From assembly GCA_014526335.1 (NCBI GenBank), contig JACTAT010000012.1, positions 1,831,318 through 1,895,317 on the forward strand: a stretch of 64,000 nucleotides of DNA, in the 5' to 3' direction. Source of the DNA: Chrysaora quinquecirrha (Eukaryota; Cnidaria; Scyphozoa; Semaeostomeae; Pelagiidae). Positions 45,440-56,329 of the stretch are shown here, in pieces (position 1 is the stretch's first letter; each line of letters begins with the position of its first letter). The position numbers and the translations under genes were made by a program. The notes under the pieces were generated by a model. That model ran no database searches and was not told the origin of the DNA. It saw only the letters and a program-made list of their open reading frames with translations.

Positions 45440-46214
45440 ATCTCTAGCATCCAACAGGATTACACAGGAATGTGTGGACAAATTAAACCTTAGCTTTGAG
45501 TGTTTGAAAATAAAGTCAGCCACAAAATAAACCAAGTGAGTCAAAAAAATTAGAAAGGCAGTGGCAAAACTGAAGTCTCCATCTCAGTCGGCACCTGTCG
45601 TCGAAGTCCCATCAATGACTTCGCATGACTTCACCGTGTCTGCTGTTGAAAGAGAAAATACATCACCGCAAGACAATTTTAGATCAACCAAAACATTTAA
45701 GACAGTCAATTTCACCCAAAAGAAAACCCTTTTGATTGGTGATTCAATGCTCAAAAGAATAAAAACTAAACTATCATTCAATCTGCAAGACCACGGGTGC
45801 TAATTGCTCCCCTCCAAATAGGAATTGGTGTACAAATGCATCATCATTTTGGATCAACATTTTTGATTGTTGAAGTTTGATTGTCATTGATTTTTGTCGT
45901 CCTACAGCGAGGTGAAACAGTTCGAGATGAGCACTGCAGATTGTTTAGAAAGAGATGTATCTCCCTTGCTTCTGGGACAGTTTTCCCAATTGGTAGCAGA
46001 CAATGTACACCATAAAACAAGAACCCTTGACGGAATGAACACGTTTCATGGCATGGGGATGATTCAAGAGATGGTCAATAGCAGCCTGAAACTTTTCAAT
46101 AATAGGAAAGTATGCGTATACTTGCGATGCAGATGCAATGCATTGATAGAGATAAAAAATGCCACTCGGAATTTCATGCCAAGAACAACAATTCTTTTGG
46201 CACCATTCATTTAA
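45440..46214 (+). repeat. Mosaic dispersed repeat, copy 2, right part
   Basis: Continues the repeat after the DIRS insertion (matching 23357-24141): an ORF1 tail, the GDSM esterase-like motif near 45733-45760, and the best copy of the 'QLVADNVHHKTRTLDG' domain. It ends in TTAA at the piggyBac insertion. Another 20-odd bp of the repeat (TCTCTCAGAAAGTATAATC) reappear at 49198. Confidence 0.75.
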
Positions 46215-49197
46215 CCCTTTACTTACCGCACATTGATCGGCCGGTTGAAAAAATTATTTTTTGACGAAAACATGTATAATTGAGGTCAAATAAGCATATA
46301 AACTTTGAAATTTAAATTTATCTCTAAAATTGAATGATTTTGAATTTGTTGCATATTTGCAACATTGGTAAGTAACGGTATGCAAAAGTGGAACTTTTTC
46401 ACAAATATAAAATTTCTTTTCTTTCATACATAAAAGTTTTGAAACCAGAGATTCAATGCAAAAAACACCAATTGACACTATAAACAAGTGAAAATGATGA
46501 AAAAGATCATGTAATCCTAGAGTTATGAAAAATATATTTTAACAATAAAGATTTTTAGTCATTAGTCTCACACAATAAAGCAATGTTTATGGAAATAACT
46601 GTGGATACAAAGTACTGCGTGCAAAAAAACTAGAAGATAAATTGTTTTATAATGTCTTTTCATTTTATATGATAGTCCAAGAAACAATTGCTGTTGCTCT
46701 TCATGCAGAGGCAAACTTTACATTTGCTGCAAAAAACCTGAGAGTACCCAGTTTTGCAAAGTCTACATCTCCCTCTTTGTTCTTTTTCTGGCACTGGCCA
46801 ATGGCCATGTTGATCGTATCGGGAAGATGAGTCTGGTTCCGGCACAGCTGGTTTTTTTCCTCGCCTCTCTAAATCTTCGCTCCTCCTTTTTTTTGGCCTT
46901 CCAGGTGTAGGCGTATTGTAGGCTTTGTTTCCTTTTATTAAGCCCTCAGAAATTTGCAATGAAAATTTCAACAGATTCAACTGCCTCCTCTTTGCAATCT
47001 TGGAGAGATCACAGTCACGGCGGTACAGCAGCCAAGCATTGACCTTGCAGATATCAACACAGTGCCAGAAAACTTTGATATACCATCGACGGGTTTTTAC
47101 TGTTATTCGGTACAATGCGATGAGCATATCCGCAAGGTCAACGCCGCCCATGCCACCGTTGTATTCTTTTATTATGTTTGGGCATGGAATATCTTTCCTG
47201 CATTTCTCTTCTGGTATCCATCTACTGACAGTTTGCATTGGTTCAACACCAATGAAATTGGAGGCTAAATGGACAGCATTGTTGTCCATCCACTTAGCAA
47301 TTATGACACCGGAGTTTAGGTCGGTCATGTAATCCAATGACCCCCGGCCTGACTTTTTCAAATCTTTGTTGGATTTCAACTTACATCCTTGAAGGCGATT
47401 TGCATGCATTGTTCCACATGCTAAAATACCCAATTGTTTTAGGTATATAAACAGATTGATTGTCGAAAACCAGTTATCAAAGAATAACTTATGATTGGCA
47501 TGATTTGGCAAGAACTGGCACAATCTAGCAACAACCTGGGCAGACTTCTGAAGCTTTTGAAATTCATCTGTCATGGGACCAGCATCTGTTTTCCCTCCAT
47601 ATATATAAAAATCATATATGATACCAGAAGCACCAGCTCTGACCAGATTTTTAAACCCCCATTTGTTAGGTTTTTTTGGATTATACTGCCTTATTTTGCT
47701 GTAGCGAGTCTTTGATGGTATTATTTGCTCGTCTACCGAGTGGCATTGCTCTGGGGCAATCTTGAGGCATTGATTTCGAACTTTCTCAAGAATGGGCTTG
47801 ATTTTAAACAGCTTGTCAGCTTCATTTGCATCCACCGTCATATTGTCCACAAAATGAAGATATGTCTTCAACTTTTGAAATCTTCCACGAGGCATTACAT
47901 CTGCAACTGGAGAAAACCTCAATTCTTGTGACCAATACGAGCTGTAGGTTGGAAGCTGCACAACTCCCATTTTCATGTGCATACCAATAAGCTGTTCAAT
48001 CTCATCTCTGTTTGTGTTCACAGAGGTACCAGATTTTTGAGTGCTGTACAAATTGGTCTGCTCTGCAACCAGATCTGTTATTTGATCAGTCCAAAGCTGT
48101 TTAAAATATTGCAGTGGAGACTTTTCTTCAATATTTTCAGGTGCTTCAAATTGAAAATCTGAAGATACATTTCCAATGTCCCTGTGTCTCCATCTAAAAT
48201 TTCGCACAACCTTTTTCTGGTTAGCATTCTTTTCCTTGCCACTACTTTTAGTGATTTTTTCGCTACTTTCTCCTTTTTCTTCATCTTCTTCTTCTTCTTC
48301 TTCTTCTTCTTCTTCTTCATCTTCTCCTTCATCTTCTTCCATATCTTCTACATCAGCTGCCTCATCTATTCCATCTTCAGAACCACTATCCTCATCCTCT
48401 CTGACATTATCTTCCTGAACCATTCGTATCTCATCTTCATCGTCATCTTCACCTGAGCTGAATTCTCTAACTTCTGACTCATATCCATTCATCACATATT
48501 CCAATGCATCGTCTATATCGAGATGCCTTACACGTCCAGAAGCCATTTTCTACAAAGAAAGGCAAAGCTAAACTAAAAATCTGAAAATTAGGTTTTATTT
48601 TGAGAATGAACAAAAAAGTTCAATTGTTGGCAAATATTTTTTGCCAGAAAAAAAAAACATCAAAAAAAGATGTTGCTTATGAAATAGTTATGAAAAATTC
48701 ATCATTAGACTCAAATGTAGTAGTATAATCGTACAAATAACCGAGTTTAGTTGCAAAATACCAACTTGCAAAAATTGGGCCTAAGTCATATTTTTATGAC
48801 CACCGATTACCAATGCTGCAAATTTGCAACAAATAAATTCAGAGCAATTTTCGAAAAAACCTTACAGATTCTTCCAGCAAAAAGATATTCATTCAAAAAT
48901 ACTGTATTTCATTATTGTAAAAATAGAAACAGTCATTATTGCACAAAAAACAGAAAGCTAGATTATAATAGATACTTTTTGGCAGTTTAGGCCAAACTGA
49001 CTTACCTCACAGTACTGAATCTGAAATTCACACCTCCTCCTCCTCACATGGCTTCTGAACTGACAGACAACGGAATTCTATTCAATGATAAGGCTTTCAA
49101 AAATGGTCACATGACTTGCAAGGATTGATTAAGAGGCAGAAGAAATATGGCCCACCAAACTATTTGTTGCAAATTTGCAACTCTGGTGAGTAAAGGG
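46215..49197 (-). mobile_element. piggyBac DNA transposon with intact transposase ORF
   Basis: Ends CCCTTTACTTACCG at the left, after TTAA, and the inverted CCCTTTACTCACCA at the right. Inner palindromes TTGCATATTTGCAA (46349), TGCAAATTTGCA (48817) and TTGCAAATTTGCAA (49167) sit near both ends, and a second TIR-like word (TTGGTAAGTAACGG) lies at 46366. The right side lacks TTAA: compared with 24142-24229, about 90 bp of flanking repeat are gone. Confidence 0.9.
46660..48546 (-). CDS. piggyBac transposase (DDE_Tnp_1_7), 628 aa
   Basis: Complete ORF of normal length. Residues 1-110 are acidic with a poly-Glu run from a CTT microsatellite. The DDE domain follows: 'FRWRHRDIGNVSSDF', 'EIEQLIGMHMKMGVVQLPTY', 'MPRGRFQKLKTYLHFVDN', first Asp in 'CHSVDEQIIPSKTR', 'KPNKWGFKNLVRAGASG', second Asp in 'KLFFDNWFSTINL', and third Asp in 'NGGMGGVDLADMLIALYRI'. 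The C-terminus is a Cys/His cross-brace typical of the family (CRLCKTGYSQVFCSKCKVC). It would cut and paste at TTAA. Start: ATG 48546, with stops upstream. No lesion found. Confidence 0.9.
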   Translation of the reverse strand: MASGRVRHLDIDDALEYVMNGYESEVREFSSGEDDDEDEIRMVQEDNVREDEDSGSEDGIDEAADVEDMEEDEGEDEEEEEEEEEEEDEEKGESSEKITKSSGKEKNANQKKVVRNFRWRHRDIGNVSSDFQFEAPENIEEKSPLQYFKQLWTDQITDLVAEQTNLYSTQKSGTSVNTNRDEIEQLIGMHMKMGVVQLPTYSSYWSQELRFSPVADVMPRGRFQKLKTYLHFVDNMTVDANEADKLFKIKPILEKVRNQCLKIAPEQCHSVDEQIIPSKTRYSKIRQYNPKKPNKWGFKNLVRAGASGIIYDFYIYGGKTDAGPMTDEFQKLQKSAQVVARLCQFLPNHANHKLFFDNWFSTINLFIYLKQLGILACGTMHANRLQGCKLKSNKDLKKSGRGSLDYMTDLNSGVIIAKWMDNNAVHLASNFIGVEPMQTVSRWIPEEKCRKDIPCPNIIKEYNGGMGGVDLADMLIALYRITVKTRRWYIKVFWHCVDICKVNAWLLYRRDCDLSKIAKRRQLNLLKFSLQISEGLIKGNKAYNTPTPGRPKKRRSEDLERRGKKPAVPEPDSSSRYDQHGHWPVPEKEQRGRCRLCKTGYSQVFCSKCKVCLCMKSNSNCFLDYHIK

Positions 49198-49221
49198 TCT
49201 CTCAGAAAGTATAATCTAATT

Positions 49222-49455
49222 TCTGTTCAAAAGGCCAGGGTAAAGACCCCCAGGAAAACTGCATATTATGGAAACCCCTTTGAAAATAAGACAATTTTCA
49301 AAAGGACCAGGTTCGGACCCCCTTGGAAAGTAGAGTGTTTTGCAAAAACCCCTTGGAAAACCAGTCAATTTTCAAAGAACCAGGTTTGGGCCCCCCAGGA
49401 AACAGAAAATTTTTGAAACCCCCCTGGAAAATCTGAAAATTTTTAAAAGGACAAA
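49222..49455. repeat. Short imperfect tandem repeat, CCAGG..CCCCC.GGAAA type
   Basis: Four roughly 55-70 bp units, each with a version of AAGGACCAGGTTCGGACCCCCTTGG-like text and AATTTTCAAA spacers. It forms the end of the last exon of the next gene and carries mosaic-repeat flank on its left. Confidence 0.6.
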
Positions 49456-52400
49456 GCTCGGTTTATTCAAAGAAATACATGCGTTAACACCGAGCCCATG
49501 GTGATGCCGTTTTGCTTGAGCAGTCCCTGCTTTGTAATTCTGGGTGTAGTTGAATAAACAGGATAGGGAAACTGAAAAATTAGGAGGTGCGATGCTTAAA
49601 ATGATTTCTCTCGCTTTCCTCATTGTCAGAGTGTTCCCTTTGCTCTTGTATAGTATATCGTCGATTAGTCTAGGATGCGCCTCTAAGCCCTCTTCGGCAA
49701 ATAGACATTCCATAACGAAGGGAAGGTCAGGGTAGTCGTGAACCTTCAGCTTTCTCCCACGTCCGTCTGCTATTTGTTGAAGGTGTTTGGCCTTGCGGCT
49801 TTGCAAAATACGTTCATAAGCCCTAAAAAACGGAAAAAATAAATATTTCTGATTTCAATATGTCATACTGCCTAATTATTGAAAGTCTTAGTGTGCAGTC
49901 TATTTTCCTTAAAAATTATTCCGGGCAAGGACCTAATAAAAACCAACTTGCATGGTGTCGAATAGATGAATGAAAAAGCGTTCAGCATTGAAATCTTGCG
50001 ACACTGCGATTAACTTGGTCCCAATGTTTTACGAGCCCGTTTATGAGGCAACTGTCATAACTGCGACTTATTATTAAAATCGTTCCAAATTTTCACCAAG
50101 TGGGTTAGTGATTTGAATAAGAAGGAATCGAACTCATGAGCACCATCTACCCTGGAATATTCAAGGGGGTCTTATTACAAGGGGTGACTACTGGAAAGAA
50201 GTGGAATTCAGTGAGTTTCTGCCTTAATAAAATTAGTAAAAAGGCTGTTGCTGTAATCAGTTGATTGGCGTAATTTTTATTGTGTTGTCTTTTTCAAACG
50301 CTGATTAACTTGGAATGCTAAGAATATATAGAAGTTGTAGAAATTGTTTACCTACCTTGTCTGTTGTTTGTTTGTCATATTGCTCCGAACAATCTGGGAG
50401 GTCAATTTAATATTCTTGAATACACCAAGTTCCCCGTCAAGCTTCATAGCAGATTGCCGCACTCCTTGTCTGCTTCTTCGTCCTTCCAAATGAGATGCGA
50501 ACTGTATACTTGATAACTTAACTAGAAGGGCTCGTAGCACATCTTTGTCTCTTTTGGTGTCCATAAAATCTAACGCGTCCTTGTATGTTTTCCCAATCTT
50601 AGATTCGATAAGGTCATTCACCGAGCTCTGGCTGAAACTTGTTGATGCTATCGTCTCTGCTACATGGATTACATCCGATAAGCGATCCTCTACGATGTAT
50701 GCTAACCCATTTATGTAAAATTGGCATAATGGCAAATATCTGGAACGAATAATGTAAAGAATGAAAGAAAAATAATACTTTTCGTTTCTTGATTGCCTTG
50801 GTGGTGGAATGGAAGGTCCTCAAACTTCATTCATGATCTAATTGGCAGAGTGGGTTAGAATATCGAAGGGTTGTTTGTGTCTATATGACAACGTTTGTCA
50901 AGAAACAACTGAAGTTAGGGGTTGTAGCGAATTGATTAGAAAATATCGACACAATATCGTCAATGCATACCCAAATAGGTGGCGGGTTCTTAATATGGGT
51001 GGGAGTCGCAAAATTTTCAAAAAAATTTGGGGGCGACAATTATGCACCTAAGAGTATCTTGCAAGCGACTCTCTACAATGTAAGCTAAAACTCTTTAATG
51101 GACAATTGGCCTAATGGCAAGGCAAATACCTTGAAAGTTTCTCGAATATTGCATAGGCTTTTTCTTTAGATAATGCAGTCTTGCTTTTAGACAGTTCACC
51201 CAGAATTCTTGTTTCAACAATCGGCTTTTCCTTCATCAAGTAGATGCCGGCGCGTTTGATTCCTGCAAGTAACGTTAAAACATGAGATACTTAATTATTC
51301 AAAGCAGTGGTTGAATCGAAAATTGCGATTCCAGAAAAGAAACATACAACAGTTTTAAGTGTTAACAACGTTTCCTTACATTTCACTTACTCAAATGAGC
51401 ACAAGGGGTGTTCACTTGTTGGCCTATGAAGTAGGGATGCCAGTTCGAAATACCTCTCCATCAAGAGTGACATTCACAACAAGTTAGTCTTCAAGTGACA
51501 ATTGTATGTTAAACTATACAAAAATATAACTATGAAATAAGGCTTCTTTCAAGCCCAGTGACATCGATGAATCACTGCAAATAGAATTCTCTATGAAAAA
51601 CATAAAATAAAACAATCACAATGATGCAAAGAAAAGTAAAGCAAAACACACCTTGAAGCGTATCTTTCCGTGCACCATCAGGCATTCCCTGTAGCTGTAC
51701 ATCCAGTGATGCAATCGCCTCTTGCAAAGTTCCCCTAATATGACCACGCATTACTTTGCCACTGTCTCTTTCCTCTTGCCATTTTCTTCGATTCTCATCT
51801 CGAGCTGCATTGGACGAGAGGGTTCCTCCAATTTCCTTGAACCAAGATTTTGGCATGCACAAAGGAACGGCAGCTGAGCCACGCCGATCAACGTCTTCTG
51901 TGAAGTATGCTTGTAATGACGGCTGTGATCGCTCTGATTGGTGATCTTTTTTACGCATCACTGATGGGGGTGGCAGTGATTGTCTTTCCAGTGCATCCTT
52001 CTTTACAAGGGGTACGAAGTGGTTCACCTGAAATGCTACCGAATGGTCTTTCCAGCCTGCGGTGTTTGACCACAGTATTGCTAGGCCCTCTCTTTGAGGA
52101 GCCTCGATTCTTGGGTAGATAAGTGTATCATAAGCTGATTTGAAAATATAGTTTTCATCGGGGTAGAATGACCGAATGATTCTGCCAAGTACACTTGAAA
52201 GCCCAAAGAAATGCAAAAGAGATGTATAGCGATTGTTTTTGAAGTGAGCATGATTTCCAGCTTAAGTGCCTCCTGGAAATTAGTACCTTCCTCGAGGAGA
52301 GCATAGGATTCGCGACTGAAACAAAGGACTTCGTACAATGATTCACGAGTATACTCCCGAAAATTACCGGATCGAGACTTTATTTTAAGACTGTCAATAT

Positions 52401-52740
52401 GAGGATGGTTTTCGTAGAATTCTAAATTGTTGTAAAGTTCAATGCAAGTCATCAGTCTCAACTGTGAAGACAATTCTTCTGAACCACACACTAATATACT
52501 AGCACTATTAAACAAACAATTTCCATCCCCTGATGAAGCCAGTGGCTGCAAACTACACGATGGAGGAAGGAGGGTATTTGCCACATTGTCTATTTGGTGA
52601 TCTGAAAAATTTTCATGCAGTGGCTTGTTCCAGAACTCATCTATAGAATAAACAGCATTTAAATCTGCGATCGTTTGGGCGAAGTTAACTTCATCTTTTA
52701 CCCACAATTCCAGTACACGAAGTTCATCAAGAGCATTCAT
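49372..52740 (-). CDS. Four-exon gene with OTU-like cysteine-protease-type domain
   Basis: Exon 1 is 52740-51652 (ATG at 52740), exon 2 is 51262-51130, exon 3 is 50739-50356, exon 4 is 49822 down to a stop near 49372. Donors CAAG|GTGTGT, CAAG|GTATTT, CAAG|GTAGGT and acceptors TTGCAG, TTCCAG, TTTTAG fit, and all three split codons agree. Exon 1 has 'PLASSGDGNCLFNSASILVC' (catalytic-type D-G-N-C), 'YTRESLYEVLCFS', 'HFFGLSSVLGRIIRSFYPDE' and a His in 'FQVNHFVPLV', the Cys and His expected for an OTU-like fold. A one-base loss in an A-run near 52240 shifts the frame. Exon 3 is helical; exon 4 has 'FSVSLSCLFNYTQNYKAGTA' and a HHHG block. The rest matches multi-copy invertebrate proteins of unknown function, so it may be transposon-borne rather than a host gene. 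Confidence 0.65.
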
Positions 52741-52919
52741 ACTTTCTGTCGCAGAAGATACGATTCTGTATAATGTAAAACTTCACACAACGTTTTATTT
52801 GGTTGTTGAATGTACAGACTTGTGACTGATTCCGATTTCAGATTTTCCATCAATTAAGTTACAGACGCAACGTGTAAAGTTTTATAATAGCCTGTAACAA
52901 CTATTATGACGTACATTAA
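52741..52919. other. Upstream region of the OTU-like gene
   Basis: AT-rich; no recognisable promoter element. Confidence 0.3.
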
Positions 52920-53570
52920 TTCCGATAATAATCGGACCCATATATTTCAGACAAAATATTTTCGGACCAAAAATTTCGGACGATATTTTACCTATTTCGG
53001 ACGATTTTCCATTCCGATTTCGGACGACAGAAAAGGCAACTTGTTTAGAAAATTTCTTTGTAAAATTAATAAAACTAACCGAATTTAAATAGACTTTATC
53101 ACATCCCTTCCACTAATCGATTCTCGGGTAACTTAATGAGCATACCAGTGCTCAAACATTCGCTTTTGAAACTGATTTGCAAACGCGTCAACATTTAGGT
53201 CTAAGATTTAAAATGATTTATTGGATTTGGCGGAAAGAAAACATGAACAGGGTGATTTGTTGTGATGGTTTTTGCACTCCCACAGAAGTATGGCCTTTTA
53301 AGAACATTAAAAATCAAAAGAGCCTTATCCTCTGGAACAACATTTACTATAATAATAATAGGGGTGATTTTTGGTAAAATGCTTCAAACCAAGAAAAAAA
53401 AAGAAATCCGAGGCCTCCTTTCTTGTTTTTTCTCAAAGTAAGAGAAAAAATGGTGAAAATAAAATTTCGGACGTTTAAAATTTCAGACTACCTAAATTTT
53501 CGGACATTAATATTTTCGGACAAACAAATTGTCCGAAATTATAAGTGTCCGAAAATTTTCATGCGAAAAT
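52920..53570. repeat. TTTCGGAC motif cluster, two blocks around a spacer
   Basis: TTTCGGAC or TTTCAGAC occurs about five times at 52940-53025 and four more times at 53460-53520, then in reverse (GTCCGAAA) at 53530-53560, with CCGATAATAATCGG near 52921. The blocks bracket about 430 bp with no gene. Looks like a small DNA element with repeated subterminal binding sites. Confidence 0.6.
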
Positions 53571-53581
53571 TTTCAATTGTA

Positions 53582-53990
53582 CACGCTTTTTTTTTATAAG
53601 GAACCACTTTATAAGGAACCTACATGTAGAAGGCCCGAAAATTTAAAGAACTTACAGTATACTACTAAAGAGAAAATCATAAAGGAACTTTTGAATGTTG
53701 AATACTTTTATCACTGCAAATAATCAAGAATTAGAAAGCCGGTTCCATTCATTTGCAGTCGAAAATCACATAAATTGTACGTTAAGCATGTATCCAATGC
53801 TTCTTTGAGTAGTCTCGAGCTTTGCTCACATGCAAATGTCTCTCTTTTATTGTTAAGACCACTGTTTGTGCAGTTAAAATTAAGGAACTATTAAGGAACT
53901 TTTGGAACTACAATTGCCTCAAAAGAGGCCCAAAAATAAGGAACTTTAAGAACTAGGCCTTGAGGTAGGTTCCTTATAAAAAAAAGCGTG
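53582..53990. mobile_element. TA-flanked MITE, copy 1
   Basis: 409 bp between TA dinucleotides. Ends are inverted: CACGCTTTTTTTT then ATAAGGAACC, roughly 23 bp. Internal direct and inverted TTAAGGAAC words. No coding content. The TA target suggests Tc1/mariner-type mobilisation (inference). Confidence 0.85.
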
Positions 53991-54329
53991 TAGCCAGAAA
54001 ATAGACTTCTAGAATTCTAAATGGCATAGTTGAAATTATTTGTTTGAAAATTGTCGGCTCTCTCTTTACCTTTCAATGATGGATAATTGGTGATAATGAC
54101 TCTCGTTGAAGATTCTATTTTTGAATCAAAGTCTGAATAAAATGACTCAATCACCTTTTTATAAAGGCGCCGGCCATTTATACGTCATATCCAGACTAGT
54201 TTGTTGCGAGAATCAGAATGGAGGGGAAATATCAAGTCTTTTCTTTTAATATCGAAAAAGCGTTTGTTTCCCACAACAAACCGAATACAGTCCAACATGT
54301 GGTGTTTCGTCACACTGTCACACCACATA

Positions 54330-54736
54330 CACGCTTTTTTTTTTATAAGGAACCACTTTATAAGGAACCTACATGTAGAAGGCCCGAAAATTTAAAGAAC
54401 TTATACTACTAAAGAGAAAATCATTAAGGAACTTTTGAATGTTGAATACTTTTATCACTGCAAATAATCAAGAATTAGAAAGCCGGTTCCATTCATTTGC
54501 AGTCGAAAATCACATAAATTATACGTTAAGCATGTATCCAATGTTTCTTTGAGTAGTCTCGAGCTTTGCTCACATGCAAATGTCTCTCTTTTATTTTTAA
54601 GACCACTATATGTGCAGTTAAAATTAAGGAACTATTAAGGAACTTTTTGAACTACAATTGCCTCAAAAGAGGCCCAAAAATATGGAACTTTAAGAACTAG
54701 GCCTTGAGGTAGGTTCCTTATGAAAAAAAAAGCGTG
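54330..54736. mobile_element. TA-flanked MITE, copy 2
   Basis: 407 bp, nearly identical to copy 1, same orientation, again between TA dinucleotides. Confidence 0.85.
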
Positions 54737-54809
54737 TAAGTCCATCAGCAGATAGAATCCGACAGAGTGCTGAATTTATGGATTGAAATATTTTCTTAAG
54801 GCCCGGTTA

Positions 54810-55196
54810 CACGTTTTTTCATTAGAAACCTGGCTCAGGGCCTAGTTCTAAAAGTTTCTTAATTGTTTGTCAAATGTTAGTCCTAAAAGTTTCTTAACAG
54901 TTTCTTGATTAAATGGAAATAAATTGCTGTAAAAACGAAAAAAACCTTCTGTGGGATTCAGTGTTGCTGACAGGTGCGAGAAATCGCATGGAATTAGCCA
55001 CACTGGTGCGAGAAATCGCACAGGAATGCTTGAGAACTAATTACTACCTCCACAAATGTGAAATTAGTATGTTGGAAAACTGACACAAAAATTTATGAAG
55101 TTTCTTAACTCCTTCCTCGTAGTTCTAAAAATTGCTTAACTTTTTTGGGTGTCTAGTTCCTCGTCTAGTTCTAGGTTTCTTATAAAAAAAAACGTG
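54810..55196. mobile_element. TA-flanked MITE, related subfamily
   Basis: 387 bp. Ends CACGTTTTTTCATTAGAAACC and the inverted GGTTTCTTATAAAAAAAAAC-GTG between TA dinucleotides. Inside, TTCTTAA replaces the TTCCTTA words of copies 1 and 2, and two copies of GTGCGAGAAATCGCA lie at 54974 and 55005. Confidence 0.75.
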
Positions 55197-55213
55197 TACA
55201 CTACTTTATTTTT

Positions 55214-55336
55214 TCGACTGCAAATGAAAGGAAAAGGCTTTCTAATTCTTGCAGTATTTTTGATTGTATGCAGTGATAAAACCAACACTGACAAGTTCCT
55301 TAGTGATTATCTCTTTAGTAGTATAAGTTCTTTAAT
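55214..55336 (-). repeat. Inverted MITE fragment
   Basis: Reverse-complement match to the interior of copy 1 (about 53644-53765). No ends. Confidence 0.65.
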
Positions 55337-55438
55337 GTATTCTCAAGAAACTGGCCGGTCAGCATACCAGCCTTTGTTGCATGAGCTAGGAACCAAATTT
55401 ACGGGCGGTGATTCCGATTTGCAATGCAAATTTCGGCC
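55331..55438. repeat. 108-bp direct repeat, copy A
   Basis: Identical to 55942-56049 except one base (GTTGC/GTTAC). Possible terminal-type split repeat of the Ngaro-like element to the right, but that is inference. Confidence 0.9.
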
Positions 55439-55941
55439 GGTACACCTTTCAACGATGACCGGAATGGTCGACTGCAAAAATCAAATAATGAACAACTCAT
55501 AAACTCAAAAAACAATACAAAGAGGGATAGGGAGGGAGGGAGAAATTGTATGAACAAAAAAACGTTAGCTTATCGGTGGTCGAATTCGAATGAAACTCTC
55601 TTAGAGAATACATGGCTAAAATACATGCAGGGATTTCCTGGAGATCTGCCAGATTCATAGGGATTTCTAGACAGTTAGACTTCTCACAGGAAACCTCAAA
55701 GACGCTTAAGGCGAGCGGCACGTTTAGGGTTATACAAATATAGCCTTACTCATCTCTTAACATCCGTTGACCTGGAAGGCATCCAGCATTATGCCTTTAC
55801 CGAAAACAAGGGAATTAGAGAAGAAAAAAAAACATCGCAAGGCCCTCTGCTCATTCAAACTCTAAACAGCCTACTTCTTATCATAATTATAACAGTTTCT
55901 TTCACCATTAACGTTGCTTAAATTGGAACATTTAACCATCA

Positions 55942-56049
55942 TTTAATGTATTCTCAAGAAACTGGCCGGTCAGCATACCAGCCTTTGTTACATGAGCTAG
56001 GAACCAAATTTACGGGCGGTGATTCCGATTTGCAATGCAAATTTCGGCC
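55942..56049. repeat. 108-bp direct repeat, copy B
   Basis: Partner of 55331-55438, 611 bp apart. The 503 bp between them contain no recognisable gene. Confidence 0.9.
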
Positions 56050-56329
56050 ACAGAACACGAAGTGTGACCCCAACGAAGTCACCAACCGTATACATAACAA
56101 TAGGACCCCTGGCAATTTCTCCCAGCCCTAAAAACCTAGAAAATGGCAGAACAGGAACTTAATGCAAAATCCATAAAGGCAAACTCATAAGAACCAATAT
56201 ATCAAGGGACCACAGCTGACTTCACCAGGGAGCCAACAGCCTCCTTGTAAAGAAAATAAAAGCCAACATGACAGTGGGTAAAAGACCACACCTGCCACAA
56301 AGACGGCATAAACTCGGTGATAACCATTT

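Noticed and set aside
48176..48456. Plus-strand ORFs rich in Ser or Phe
   Set aside because: Shadows of the acidic poly-Glu coding region of the piggyBac transposase on the other strand.
50090..50160. tRNA-like word GAGTTCGATTCC on the minus strand
   Set aside because: Single B-box-like match inside an intron, without an A-box or stems.
50835..50880. A-box-like TGGCAGAGTGGGTTAG
   Set aside because: No B-box follows at a suitable distance.
53529..54412. Small ORFs in the MITEs ending ..KEPTCRRPENLKN
   Set aside because: They arise from the MITE ends and repeat with each copy; no coding evidence.
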